33,151 nt of DNA from Verrucomicrobiia bacterium. Its GTDB lineage: Bacteria > Verrucomicrobiota > Verrucomicrobiia > JADLBR01. The notes beneath the pieces were generated by a model that was not told where the DNA came from, made no database searches, and worked only from the letters and a program-made list of their open reading frames with translations. Numbering within the stretch: the stretch's first letter is position 1; each line of letters begins with the position of its first letter. Positions 23,035 through 31,358 of the stretch are shown piece by piece. The DNA is taken from contig JADLBR010000246.1 of assembly GCA_020847615.1 (NCBI GenBank), positions 1 through 33,151 of the forward strand, in the 5' to 3' direction. Made by a program: the position numbers and the translations under genes.

Positions 23035-24351
23035 TCATTCCTCCCGTCTGGTTTCCGCATCGCGAGCGCCCGCGATGTGTCCCACGAACAGCACCAGCGT
23101 CAGGCACGCCAGCAGCGGGATGATGCCGATGGCCCAGAAAACCGGCGCGTAGCCGGCCCTGTCCACGATCAGGCCCGCCGCGAACGTGAAGGCCGCCCCT
23201 CCCAGGCTCGAGCCCATGCCGGTGAACCCGACCGCCGTCGCCAGCGATCCCGCCGGAAAAATGTCCGCGTGCAGCGCGTAGATGTTCGCGCTCCACATGC
23301 CAAATCCGAATGTCGCCACGCACACCCACGCGATCGCCGCCGCCGGCGTCGGCGCACCCACGACCAGCAACCCCGCGGTCATCATCAGCCCGCCGATCAC
23401 CATGGCGATCTTCCGCGCCGCCGTATCCCGAAAGCCGCCCGCCAGCAACCGGTCGGAGAGAACGCCGCCGCACACCTTGCCGAAATCCACCGTCAGGTAC
23501 GGGATCCATCCGTAAAACCCGATCTCCATGAGCGAGAAGCCGCGCGCCTGCCCCAGGTAGTCCGGCAACCAGAAGACGTAGAACCACCAAACCGGCGTGG
23601 CCAGCATCCGCGTCACCAGCATCCCCCAGGTCGGCCCCGCCCCGATGATCGCGCGCAACGCGCCCCCGGATTCTCGGCCCCTTGCCGGGACCGGCCCCAC
23701 CTCCCCCAGCACCACGGCGCGATCTTCCGCGGACAGCCACGCGTGGTGCTCCGGTTCCCGATAGACCTTCAGCCAGCAGGCCAGCCACACGAAACCCAGC
23801 ACCGCGGTGCCCGCGAAGGCGGCGCGCCAGCCAAATTGCATCGCCAGGAGCGCGACCAGCGGCGGCGCCAGCACGGCGCCGATGGCCGCCCCGCTGTCGA
23901 ATACCGCCATCGCCATCCCGCGCCGCTTCGGGGGAAACCATCGGGCGACAACCTTGGCCCCCGCCGGCCAGTTACCGGCCTCGCTCAAGGCCAGGCAGCA
24001 GCGGAAAACGCCCAGGCTCACCGCGCCGCGCGCGAAGGCGTGCGCCATCGCGGACAGCGACCACGCCACGACAAAGATGATGAAACTCGACCGCGTCCCG
24101 ATCTTGTCCACCACCATGCCCGCGCCGAGTTGGGCGACGGTATAGGCGAGCATGAATACCATCGTGATCGTGCCGTAATCCACGCTGCTGAGGCCCAGGT
24201 CCGCGCGAAGCGTCGGCAGCAGCACCGACAGGGCCTGCCGATCGAGATAGTTGATGACCGTCGCAAAGAACAGCAGCCCCAGGATGAGCCACCGCAATCG
24301 CTCCAGGGGCACTCCATTCGATGCGGGCGCTGCGGCGTTCGGGCGCGTCAT
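23035..24351 (-). CDS. MFS transporter, hexuronate/ACS family (ExuT-like)
   Basis: A 438-residue permease with 12 predicted membrane helices. The N-terminus has WLILGLLFFATVINYLDRQALSVLLP, the opening typical of the anion:cation symporter group (ExuT, GudP). It continues with the loop VDKIGTRSSF, and helix 4-5 has ALSEAGNWPAGAKVVARWFPPKRRGMAM, another signature of that group. The central loop (about 195-235) is charged. It probably brings in glucuronate or galacturonate by proton symport. The ATG follows the GH115 stop after one base, and the gene ends four bases before the mannonate oxidoreductase, so entry and reduction are genetically coupled. Substrate is inferred from family and neighbours. 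Confidence 0.87.
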   Translation of the reverse strand: MTRPNAAAPASNGVPLERLRWLILGLLFFATVINYLDRQALSVLLPTLRADLGLSSVDYGTITMVFMLAYTVAQLGAGMVVDKIGTRSSFIIFVVAWSLSAMAHAFARGAVSLGVFRCCLALSEAGNWPAGAKVVARWFPPKRRGMAMAVFDSGAAIGAVLAPPLVALLAMQFGWRAAFAGTAVLGFVWLACWLKVYREPEHHAWLSAEDRAVVLGEVGPVPARGRESGGALRAIIGAGPTWGMLVTRMLATPVWWFYVFWLPDYLGQARGFSLMEIGFYGWIPYLTVDFGKVCGGVLSDRLLAGGFRDTAARKIAMVIGGLMMTAGLLVVGAPTPAAAIAWVCVATFGFGMWSANIYALHADIFPAGSLATAVGFTGMGSSLGGAAFTFAAGLIVDRAGYAPVFWAIGIIPLLACLTLVLFVGHIAGARDAETRREE

Positions 24352-24352
24352 C

Positions 24353-26446
24353 CTACTTCCCCTCCAGCGGCGCTAGCCCGGCCCAGCGCCCCGCGAGCCG
24401 GGCGGTGTCCTCGTGCAGGGCCGGCAGGTTCATGCGCCAATCGCCACGGTACCAATCGGCCCACGGCCCCCACTCCGCGCGCTTGCGATACTCCAGCACG
24501 TGGCCCAGCGCATCCGCGGCGCCGCGGGCCTGCGCCGCCGCCCCGGCGACCTCGAGCGACGCGAATGCGCGCACGCCCCCGCAGAGCTTCTCCAGCCATC
24601 GGCACAGGCCGGCCATCGTCTCGGCCTGCACCAGCAGGTTGTCGACGAAGAACTGCCGCCGTTCGGGCGAGATTCGCGGCAACACCCCACCCGCGTCGTC
24701 CGCCACCTGTCGAAAATTCTGCGCCGCGGCCGCGGCGAGGGGCCCGTAGCGGTCCAGCAGCTTGTAGACCTCTGCCCGGCCAGCGTAGGCCGGATAGGTG
24801 TCCCGATCCAGCGCCGTGTCGAGCAGCGACTTCCCGGCAAACCGCACCACCCCATCCAGCATCAGCGCCCCCTTGGAGGACAGCGGGACGAATGCGGCGA
24901 AAAACGCCCCGTACGCGCGCGCCGTCTCGTCGGCCGCGCCCTCGCCAAACTCGCGGGCACACCAGCGCCGCAGGAACGCCTCGTGCGAAAAGCCCGGATC
25001 GCCCCACGTCAGCTCGGCCACCGCCTCGGCCTGAAGGATCACCTCGCGGATACTGCCCACGTTCAGGACGCTCAGGTAGGTGTCGCCCCTGCGGGCGATC
25101 TCCCCGTAATTCCTGGCGATCTTCTCAAGCGGGACGCCCTGCACCAGCCTCGGCCCCGCACCCCAGAACGCGGCGTGATAGTAGGCGCCATAGCCGCGCC
25201 CGGGCTCGCGATCGATCTCGCGAAAGTCGTCCTGCATCTCCTGGGTCGCGCCCTCGTCGGCAAACACCACCGCCACCCCCGCGGGAAATCTCAGGTGTCC
25301 CTTGGCGTGCAGATCGGAACCCTCGGCCCAGAGCGTCGCGGTGGCCGGCGGCGTGGCCCCCGTCACCTCGCGCACCAGCTCCCACTGGCGTCCCATGGCC
25401 CGCGACACGAGTTCGCCCCGTTCCTGGTCGGTCTTGGGCGCGCCCGGGTCCGTGCTCCAGAAGGCCCGATCGGCCGCGCCCCGCAACCCCAGTTGCCAGA
25501 TCACGTTCGGGTACTTCGCCCAGAGCCTGGCGTAGTGCGCCCACACGATCTCCATCTCGCGGGGATTCTTCGTGTACGAGAACTCGGGTTTTTTCCCGCG
25601 ATCGTGCCAGTAGTTTCTGAAACAGAAGGCGCTGACCCCCAGCGGCTGCGTGTGGTGCTGCGAGACGAATAGCCCGCGGTGGCGCGCCGCCTCCACGATG
25701 CGCCGGTCGCAGGCCGACTCCAGATCGATATAGGAACCGGGGATGATCAGGTTGCACCGCAGCCGAAGCGCCGTCTCGAACACCTTCCCGTAGACTTCGT
25801 CGGCGACGGGACGGTGAAAATAGAAATGCACCAGTCTCCGCCGCTCGTCGCTCAACCGCCACCCCGTCAGGAGATCCTCGTCGTTCAGAAACCACCCGCG
25901 AAACCGAAACGCCGGTTCGACCGGTTTCGCGAGACCACCCGTCACCACGATGCGGTCGCGCCTGGCCGGCGGCAGCCCGGTCCAGTTGCCGATGGGATCC
26001 ACGCCGAGATGCCTCGCGGCGAAGTCGTAGATCCCGAAGATGGTCCCGCGCGCATCGCTGCCGGCGATGGCCATCACCTGCGCGCCGCCGTCGGGGCGCC
26101 CCACGGGCCAGTTCCTGAAGGCCTCCCATCGGCCAGCCAGCTCGTCGGCGCGGGCGCCCGCCGAGGCCAGCAGCGCCTTGCCCTCGGCGCAGTCGGCGCT
26201 GCCCACCACGATAAGCGGCCCCATGGCGCCTCTCAGCGAATGGACGATGCTCGGCGCGACTCCCGTGACGCGCTCGATGTCGCGCACGAGATCCTGGGCC
26301 GCCAGAAGGACGCATCCCTGCTCGGCCTCCGCAAGCACGATGCACGCGGCCTCTTCGCCGCCGGCCAACTCGAACCGCGCCGCGCCGGGCGGATCCGCGC
26401 GGAGCGGCGCAACGGCCGTTAGCGCAAGGAGGCTTGCCGCTTTCAT
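24353..26446 (-). CDS. GH115-family glycosidase (putative alpha-glucuronidase), copy B
   Basis: About 697 residues from ATG 26446, which starts a short signal peptide (MKAASLLALTAVAPLRA, cut before DPPG) and lies 13 bases after the SDR gene; the longer open frame upstream is Cys/Arg-rich and rejected. It has the same GH115 order as copy A: GSDARGTIFGIYDFAARHLGVDPI, FRFRGWFLNDEDLLTGWR, NLIIPGSYIDLESA, GLFVSQHHTQPLGVSAF, YPNVIWQLGLRGAADRAFW, LWAEGSDLHAKGHL, and a helical C-terminus. The copies differ widely outside these motifs, so they probably act on different side chains or glycans. It would free glucuronate (or its methyl ether) for the transporter encoded just downstream. Confidence 0.8.
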   Translation of the reverse strand: MKAASLLALTAVAPLRADPPGAARFELAGGEEAACIVLAEAEQGCVLLAAQDLVRDIERVTGVAPSIVHSLRGAMGPLIVVGSADCAEGKALLASAGARADELAGRWEAFRNWPVGRPDGGAQVMAIAGSDARGTIFGIYDFAARHLGVDPIGNWTGLPPARRDRIVVTGGLAKPVEPAFRFRGWFLNDEDLLTGWRLSDERRRLVHFYFHRPVADEVYGKVFETALRLRCNLIIPGSYIDLESACDRRIVEAARHRGLFVSQHHTQPLGVSAFCFRNYWHDRGKKPEFSYTKNPREMEIVWAHYARLWAKYPNVIWQLGLRGAADRAFWSTDPGAPKTDQERGELVSRAMGRQWELVREVTGATPPATATLWAEGSDLHAKGHLRFPAGVAVVFADEGATQEMQDDFREIDREPGRGYGAYYHAAFWGAGPRLVQGVPLEKIARNYGEIARRGDTYLSVLNVGSIREVILQAEAVAELTWGDPGFSHEAFLRRWCAREFGEGAADETARAYGAFFAAFVPLSSKGALMLDGVVRFAGKSLLDTALDRDTYPAYAGRAEVYKLLDRYGPLAAAAAQNFRQVADDAGGVLPRISPERRQFFVDNLLVQAETMAGLCRWLEKLCGGVRAFASLEVAGAAAQARGAADALGHVLEYRKRAEWGPWADWYRGDWRMNLPALHEDTARLAGRWAGLAPLEGK

Positions 26447-26459
26447 CGTCAGAACGCCG

Positions 26460-27230
26460 TCACGGCAGCCCCATGCCGCCATCCACGAACAGGTCCACGC
26501 CGGTGATGTACCGGCCCGCGTCCGAGCACAGCAGCAGCGCCGCGCCCGCGCAATCCCCAGCCTCGCCAAACGCCCGCAACGGGATCAGCTCGCGCACCCG
26601 CGCGGCATACGCCCCATCGGCCAGCGCGTCGGTGTTCCTGTCCGTCAGGATGACACCGGGCGCGAGGTTATTCACGGTGATCCCCTCCGGGCCGAGCTGC
26701 TTGGCGAGGTTGCGCACCATGTTCTCCTGCGCCGCCTTGCTCGCCGCATAGACGACCATGTCGGGATGCGGGCGCCGCTGCTGCACGCTGCCCACGGTCA
26801 GGATCCGGCCCCATTTCCCCGCGCGCATGCCGGGCACCGCGGCCTGGATCATCTCAAGCCCCGCGTGGAAATTCACCCGCATCTGCAGCTCCGACTCCTC
26901 TCGCGGCACCCCGTCCCACGGCCTGCGGATCTGCGCCGATGCATTCAACACCAGGATGTCCAACCGCCCCAGCGCCCCGATCGCATCCGCCACGACGCGC
27001 GCCGGAACCCCGATCTCCCCCAGGTCCCCGGTCACCGCAACGCCCCGCGGCGAATGCGCGCGAACCTCCGCGAGCGCGGCATCGAGCGCCCCGCCCGGCC
27101 TCGTCCCGTGCACGGCCACCGCCGCCCCGCACTCCGCCAGCCCCAGAGCGATCGCCCGACCGATGCCGCGCGACGAGCCCGTCACCAGCGCCCCGCGGCC
27201 ACCGAGGTCGAAAAATTCCCGCGCGCCCAT
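26460..27230 (-). CDS. SDR-family sugar/polyol dehydrogenase
   Basis: About 256 residues. Start at ATG 27230 (MGAREFFDLGGRGALVTGSS); the frame continues upstream but is Gly/Arg/Pro-rich and crosses the palindromic leader. Classical SDR marks are visible: VTGSSRGIGRAIALGLAECG, GDLGEI (acidic cofactor loop), LVLNASAQI (NAG-type), VGSVQQRRPHPDMVVYAASKAA (Ser, Tyr, Lys) and NNLAPGVILTDRN. The C-terminal GVDLFVDGGMGLP is usual for gluconate 5-dehydrogenase/KduD-like enzymes. It likely oxidises or reduces a keto-sugar acid of the uronate route. First gene of block B, 13 bases before GH115 copy B. Substrate not determinable. Confidence 0.8.
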   Translation of the reverse strand: MGAREFFDLGGRGALVTGSSRGIGRAIALGLAECGAAVAVHGTRPGGALDAALAEVRAHSPRGVAVTGDLGEIGVPARVVADAIGALGRLDILVLNASAQIRRPWDGVPREESELQMRVNFHAGLEMIQAAVPGMRAGKWGRILTVGSVQQRRPHPDMVVYAASKAAQENMVRNLAKQLGPEGITVNNLAPGVILTDRNTDALADGAYAARVRELIPLRAFGEAGDCAGAALLLCSDAGRYITGVDLFVDGGMGLP

Positions 27231-27380
27231 ACGCTCAACGCCCCCCCGCCCGGGGAATGGCGGGCGCCCGCCCGCGCCCGCACGCCTCGCCACACACACC
27301 GCCCATGGCCCAGAGGATGTCCCCCGCGCCGCCGGAGTCAATTCTTTCAAGAATTCTCATAGTTCAATAGTGAACTAGTA
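27231..27380. promoter_or_regulatory. Block B leader with two perfect palindromes
   Basis: The only gap above 100 bases between 26446 and 29815. Its upstream end is strikingly AT-rich in a GC-rich region and holds two perfect palindromes: AATTCTT-TC-AAGAATT (27340-27355) and AGTTCA-ATAG-TGAACT (27361-27376). They are five bases apart, about 110-145 bases before the first gene of block B. They could be a tandem operator for a dimeric regulator, or the second could be an end structure for the transporter gene, which stops at 27381. Clear -35/-10 boxes were not identified. Confidence 0.5.
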
Positions 27381-28628
27381 TCACGCGTCGTCGCGCACGA
27401 AGTCCCTCGGGAAACACGTCTTCGTGGCGGCGAAGACCAAGGCCGCCCCCGCCAGATAGACAAAAGCCAGCGAGGCCAGGCCGGCGCCCAGGCTGATGTA
27501 CTGTTTGACGTAGCCGAGCAGGACGGGCGAGGTCGCGCCCACCGTGAACGCGCAGCACAGCATCAGGCCGGTGGCCGAAGAGCGGTACCTCGGCGGGATC
27601 ACGTCGAACAGGGCCGCGAACAGGTTCGAGTCGTATATGCCGCGGAAGAACCCGAAGCCCGCCAGGGCGACGTAGACCATCGCGAGGTCTCCGGCCGTCC
27701 CCATCAGCCAGATGAACGGCGCGCCGAGCAGCAGGCCCAGGTATTCCATCTCCATCCTGATCGCCGGCCTGCGGGCCGCGAGCCGATCCGAGACGCGGCC
27801 CCCCACCATCACGCCGATGAAGGCGAAGACGTAGTGGTACAGCATCGAGTTCAGGGCGGCGTCTTTCACCGAGAGATGAAATTTCTCGTAGAGGAACGTC
27901 GGCATCCACGTCATGTACCCGACGCCCGCGAACACCATCCCGCCGAACGCCAGGCTCAGGAAATAGAGGGTGGGCGTGCGGAGCACTCTGCGGAGCACTT
28001 CGCCGAGGCGCACCGGGGCCGCGTCGGCCTGGCCCCGCGCCTCGACCGGGGCCGCGTCCAGGTGCTCGTTGCGCAGCCGCATCGCGACGACCGCGGCCAT
28101 CAGCAGCCCGAAGGAGCCGAACGTATAGAACGTGGCGCGCCAGCCATGGCTCTCGCCGACCCACCCCGCGAGCCAGCTGCTCGCCACGATGCCCACGTAC
28201 AGGGAACTCTGGTGCACGGCCATCGCCTGCGCCCGGGTCTTGTGGTGATACTGCCCGATCAGAGAATTCGCGGCGGGGTAGTAGAACGCCTCGCCGACCC
28301 CGGTCGCCACGCTCCGGAAAAGGATCAGCAGCACGATGCCCGTGCTGAACCCGGTGCAGAGGGTCCCGGCGCTGAACACCAGCAGGCTCAGGCAGACGAT
28401 CCACTTCTTGGTGACGAAATCCCCGAGGCAGCCCGCGAGCGGGACGAACACGCCGTAGAGCAGCGTGAAGGCGGTCGCCACCATCCCGAGCTGGACGTCG
28501 CTGAGGCCCAGGTCGGCCTTGATCAGCGGAAGCACCGCGTTGTAGATCTGGCGGTCTCCCTGGTTCAGGAAATACGCCACCCACAGGATGGTGAGCAGTT
28601 CCCATTTGTAGGATCTGGGCGCGCTCAT
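27381..28628 (-). CDS. MFS transporter, probable sugar-acid permease
   Basis: About 415 residues, 12 predicted helices. ATG 28628 overlaps the stop of the dehydratase gene by four bases (ATGA) and is preceded by a G-rich site; the longer frame upstream lies over the dehydratase gene and is its shadow. It begins KWELLTILWVAYFLNQGDRQIYNAVLPLI, then CLGDFVTKKW (loop 2-3) and RSVATGVGEAFYYPAANSLIGQYHHKTRAQAM, the helix 4-5 region. Family: major facilitator, related to the hexuronate/glucarate and spinster-like groups. Being coupled to a glucarate-dehydratase-like gene, it may import glucarate, galactarate or a related acid (inference). It differs clearly from the ExuT-like permease at 23035-24351. 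Confidence 0.82.
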   Translation of the reverse strand: MSAPRSYKWELLTILWVAYFLNQGDRQIYNAVLPLIKADLGLSDVQLGMVATAFTLLYGVFVPLAGCLGDFVTKKWIVCLSLLVFSAGTLCTGFSTGIVLLILFRSVATGVGEAFYYPAANSLIGQYHHKTRAQAMAVHQSSLYVGIVASSWLAGWVGESHGWRATFYTFGSFGLLMAAVVAMRLRNEHLDAAPVEARGQADAAPVRLGEVLRRVLRTPTLYFLSLAFGGMVFAGVGYMTWMPTFLYEKFHLSVKDAALNSMLYHYVFAFIGVMVGGRVSDRLAARRPAIRMEMEYLGLLLGAPFIWLMGTAGDLAMVYVALAGFGFFRGIYDSNLFAALFDVIPPRYRSSATGLMLCCAFTVGATSPVLLGYVKQYISLGAGLASLAFVYLAGAALVFAATKTCFPRDFVRDDA

Positions 28629-29815
28629 ATTCCCCCCACGACCGGAAACCACCCGGGCCGGCGCGGATCCTCGTGGAATCGCGCGTAGTAGTCGCCCTTC
28701 TCGGCATAGAACCGCTCGTACTTCGCCATCTTGTCCTCGTCCAACTCGACGCCCAGCCCGGGTCCGGTCGGCACGCGCAGGCAGCCGCCCTCGTAGCGCA
28801 TCTTGCCACCGGCGATGATGTCGTCGGTCAGGTGGTTGTACACCGCGTCGCCGGCAAAATGCATCTCCGGGATCGCGCAGGCGGTGTGGAGCATCGCCGC
28901 CATCTCGACGCCGAACTCCGCGCCGCTGTGCATCCCGACGCCCAGGTTGAAGGTCCGCAGCACGGCGCAGAGATCCTTCACCCCTCGCGGGCCCTCCCAG
29001 TAATGCAGGTCCGTCAGCACGACATCGGCCGCGCCGAGCCGTATCGCGGGACCCAGGTCGTCGAACCTCGCCGGGTACATGTTGGTCGCGATGGGTATCC
29101 TCACCTGGCGCCTCACGGCCACGAGCCCCTCGATGCCCCAGGCGGGATCCTCGAAGTACTCCAGCCCCAGCGGTTCCAGCCGCCGACCGATGCGCACCGC
29201 CGTCGCCACCGACCACACGCCATTGGCGTCCACGCGCAGATTGAAACCCGGCCCGAATCGCTCCCGGCACAATTCCATCACCCGCACCTCCTCGTCGGGA
29301 TCGACGACGCCGCCCTTCATCTTGAAGGTTCGGACGCCCAGCGTCTCGTGCAATTCCTCGGCCTGGGCGACAAGGTCTTCGGCGCGCGCGTCATCACCGC
29401 CGCCGGGCCGGTCGTACCGCCAGCTCAGCTCGCCCATCATCGCCACCCGGTCCCGGACCGGCCCCCCGAGCAGGTCGCTCATCGGGCGCCCGAGCACCTT
29501 TCCCTGGATGTCGAGGCAGGCGATCTCGATGGCACCGTAGAGCCGGGCGTTGGATATATAATAGATGCTGCGCAGCACCTTCAGCTTGATCGCCTCGAGA
29601 TGGAAGGGATCCAGCCCCACGATGCGCGGCTTCAGCCTCATGAGCGCGCCCCGCTGGTCGCCCCCCCCGACCTCGCCGAGTCCCACGACGCCCTCGTCGG
29701 TGATCAGCTCAAGCACCGTCCGCAGGAAATACCCGGGATGGACGCCCGTGTTATGGCGCAACTGGCAATCCAGCGGGATCGCCACGCAGCGCGCTTTCAG
29801 GTCAGTGATCTTCAT
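28625..29815 (-). CDS. Enolase-superfamily sugar-acid dehydratase, glucarate dehydratase-like
   Basis: A 396-residue cytoplasmic enzyme. The full set of glucarate-dehydratase-type residues is in order: Lys165-x-Lys167 (TFKMKGG), metal ligands Asp196 (RVDANG), Glu222 (YFEDP) and Asn245 (IATNMY), and the Asp269/His296 dyad (LTDLHYWEG, GMHSGAE). Asn as third metal ligand and the ATNM stretch separate this group from mannonate dehydratases of the same superfamily. It would dehydrate D-glucarate or L-idarate to 5-keto-4-deoxyglucarate. Glucarate arises by oxidation of glucuronate, so it provides a route parallel to UxaC. The N-terminus RHNTGVHPGYFLRT is the capping lid. No ribosome site is obvious before ATG 29815. 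Another acid-sugar substrate is possible. Confidence 0.85.
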   Translation of the reverse strand: MKITDLKARCVAIPLDCQLRHNTGVHPGYFLRTVLELITDEGVVGLGEVGGGDQRGALMRLKPRIVGLDPFHLEAIKLKVLRSIYYISNARLYGAIEIACLDIQGKVLGRPMSDLLGGPVRDRVAMMGELSWRYDRPGGGDDARAEDLVAQAEELHETLGVRTFKMKGGVVDPDEEVRVMELCRERFGPGFNLRVDANGVWSVATAVRIGRRLEPLGLEYFEDPAWGIEGLVAVRRQVRIPIATNMYPARFDDLGPAIRLGAADVVLTDLHYWEGPRGVKDLCAVLRTFNLGVGMHSGAEFGVEMAAMLHTACAIPEMHFAGDAVYNHLTDDIIAGGKMRYEGGCLRVPTGPGLGVELDEDKMAKYERFYAEKGDYYARFHEDPRRPGWFPVVGGI

Positions 29816-29910
29816 AAGTTGTCAGTTTCGATTTGGGTCGTTGGGCCGCTCATCGGAAAGGCGCAATCACGCCATCGGGCGAAGCCGGACCTTCTTCTTC
29901 GTCATGGCTT

Positions 29911-31338
29911 TTACCGTTTCTTCTCCTTAAGCAAGCCGCGGGGACGGTTTGCTGGTCCCGGCTTGGGCACTTTCAGCTCGCGAAGCCATCGTTCTCCCTG
30001 AGTCCGTTCTTCTATCGCGTCGGGGTCTTCGGCCCTGTTGTCGCATTCATCCGGTTCCTGGTTCATCAGGTAGAGTTCGCGATCATGGTGGCCATTGGCC
30101 CATTCGGTGTATCGGAAAGCGCCCGTCTTGACGGAGCGCCCGAGAATATCGGTCCCGGACGTGAGGTCGTAGTGATAGACCATGCTGAATGCGCGCGACG
30201 GCGTCAGGCCGCCACCCGAATCCATCAGCGGCACCAGGCTCTTTCCCTCCAGCCCGGATGGCGCGGGCAAGCCACAGAGCTCGGCGAGCGTCGGGTATAG
30301 GTCCAACAATTCGACCGGCTGTGGCATGACCTTGCCTCGCGGCACCCCGGCGCCCGCAATAATCAACGGCACCCGGGTCGCATTCTCGAACACCGTGTGT
30401 TTCGCCCACAATCCGCCGTGATCCCCCAGGTGAAAACCATTGTCTCCCACCAGAACGACCACGGTTCTCTCCCAGAGCTTGTGACTGTCCAGCCTGTCTA
30501 GGACGAGTCCGAGGTTGTCATCCATGAAAGATATGCATGCGTAATATCCGGCGATGGCGCCCGTGCGCGATTCCGGTTGCGCAAACCCGGCCAGTTCAGT
30601 CTGGAGCGCCACGCTCGGGACCTTGCGCATGGTGGGCGATTCCGGTTCTGGGACACTGCCCTTGGGATACATATCAAAGAAGCGCCTGGGCGCCGTCCAT
30701 GGCAGGTGTGGTTTGTGGAAGCCTATCGCGAGGAAAAACGGCTCCCCGGATTTCGCGCGCTCGTCCAACAATGCGGCGATCTTGCGCGCGTTGATACCAT
30801 CCCTCGTCTTCGCGCCGTCCCCGTCCAGCACGTGCGACCGGGGGCTTCCATCGCCTCCGCTGTAGCGCGCCCTGATAGCTGCTTTCTCCTGCTCATCGTC
30901 GCCTTCTCCGTCCTGATAGAAATCCCAAGATTCGCGGTCGCTGGTCTTGATGCTGTGGTAGACCTTGCCGGCCCCTGCGCTGAAATAACCGTTTTTCCTG
31001 AATAGTTGTGGGAGCATGATCGCATCCGGCATCGCCTGGCGCGGGCTGGTTCCAAGCACGTAAACCCCCGTGGTCTCAGGCCTCAGGCCGCTTAGGAAAG
31101 AAATACGGCTTGGATTGCATAGCGGATACTGACAATAGGCGCGGTCGAATCGCACTCCCCGTGCCGCGAGCTGGTCAATGTTTGGGGATTTGACTACGGG
31201 GTTACCGTAGCAACTTAGTTCGGCGTTCAAGTCATCCACCACGACCAATAGCACGTTAGATCCGGGGGCGGCGGACGCCGCATGAATACCCGCGCCAATC
31301 AGCAGAATGGGAATTGCGTATCTTGCCGGGATCTTCAT
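29911..31338 (-). CDS. Exported sulfatase, iduronate-2-sulfatase-like (S1 family)
   Basis: About 475 residues from ATG 31338, which starts the signal MKIPARYAIPILLIGAGIHAASA. A GTG at 31362 overlapping the previous stop as GTGA is an alternative and would fit coupling. The formylglycine motif is CNPSR, with Cys74 to be converted by a sulfatase-maturing enzyme. Metal ligands are in VVVDDLN (Asp35/Asp36) and GDNGFHLGDHG near residue 320. FHKPHLPW, KHTVFENATRVPLI and ELLDLYPTLAELCGLP are typical of iduronate-2-sulfatase-like members. It removes sulfate from a glycan, implying that the target polysaccharide is sulfated. By eye the gene is less GC-rich than its neighbours. No maturing enzyme is encoded in the window. 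Confidence 0.9.
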   Translation of the reverse strand: MKIPARYAIPILLIGAGIHAASAAPGSNVLLVVVDDLNAELSCYGNPVVKSPNIDQLAARGVRFDRAYCQYPLCNPSRISFLSGLRPETTGVYVLGTSPRQAMPDAIMLPQLFRKNGYFSAGAGKVYHSIKTSDRESWDFYQDGEGDDEQEKAAIRARYSGGDGSPRSHVLDGDGAKTRDGINARKIAALLDERAKSGEPFFLAIGFHKPHLPWTAPRRFFDMYPKGSVPEPESPTMRKVPSVALQTELAGFAQPESRTGAIAGYYACISFMDDNLGLVLDRLDSHKLWERTVVVLVGDNGFHLGDHGGLWAKHTVFENATRVPLIIAGAGVPRGKVMPQPVELLDLYPTLAELCGLPAPSGLEGKSLVPLMDSGGGLTPSRAFSMVYHYDLTSGTDILGRSVKTGAFRYTEWANGHHDRELYLMNQEPDECDNRAEDPDAIEERTQGERWLRELKVPKPGPANRPRGLLKEKKR

Positions 31339-31358
31339 GATTGGGTTTTCAAGACGGA

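Noticed and set aside
22549-25620. Very long open frame on the plus strand (over 1000 codons), and similar ones at 6032-7375 and 16211-18196
   Set aside because: They lie antisense to well-supported minus-strand genes, encode Arg/Pro/His-rich low-complexity sequence without domains, and arise because GC-rich codon use on one strand suppresses stops on the other.
28629-29270. N-terminal extension of the MFS transporter gene
   Set aside because: The extra 214 residues are Arg/Gly-rich and overlap the dehydratase gene in another frame; the ATG at 28628 with the ATGA overlap gives a normal transporter N-terminus.
28673-30001. Plus-strand frame of 442 codons opposite the dehydratase
   Set aside because: It is the antisense shadow of a gene with a complete enolase-superfamily active site.
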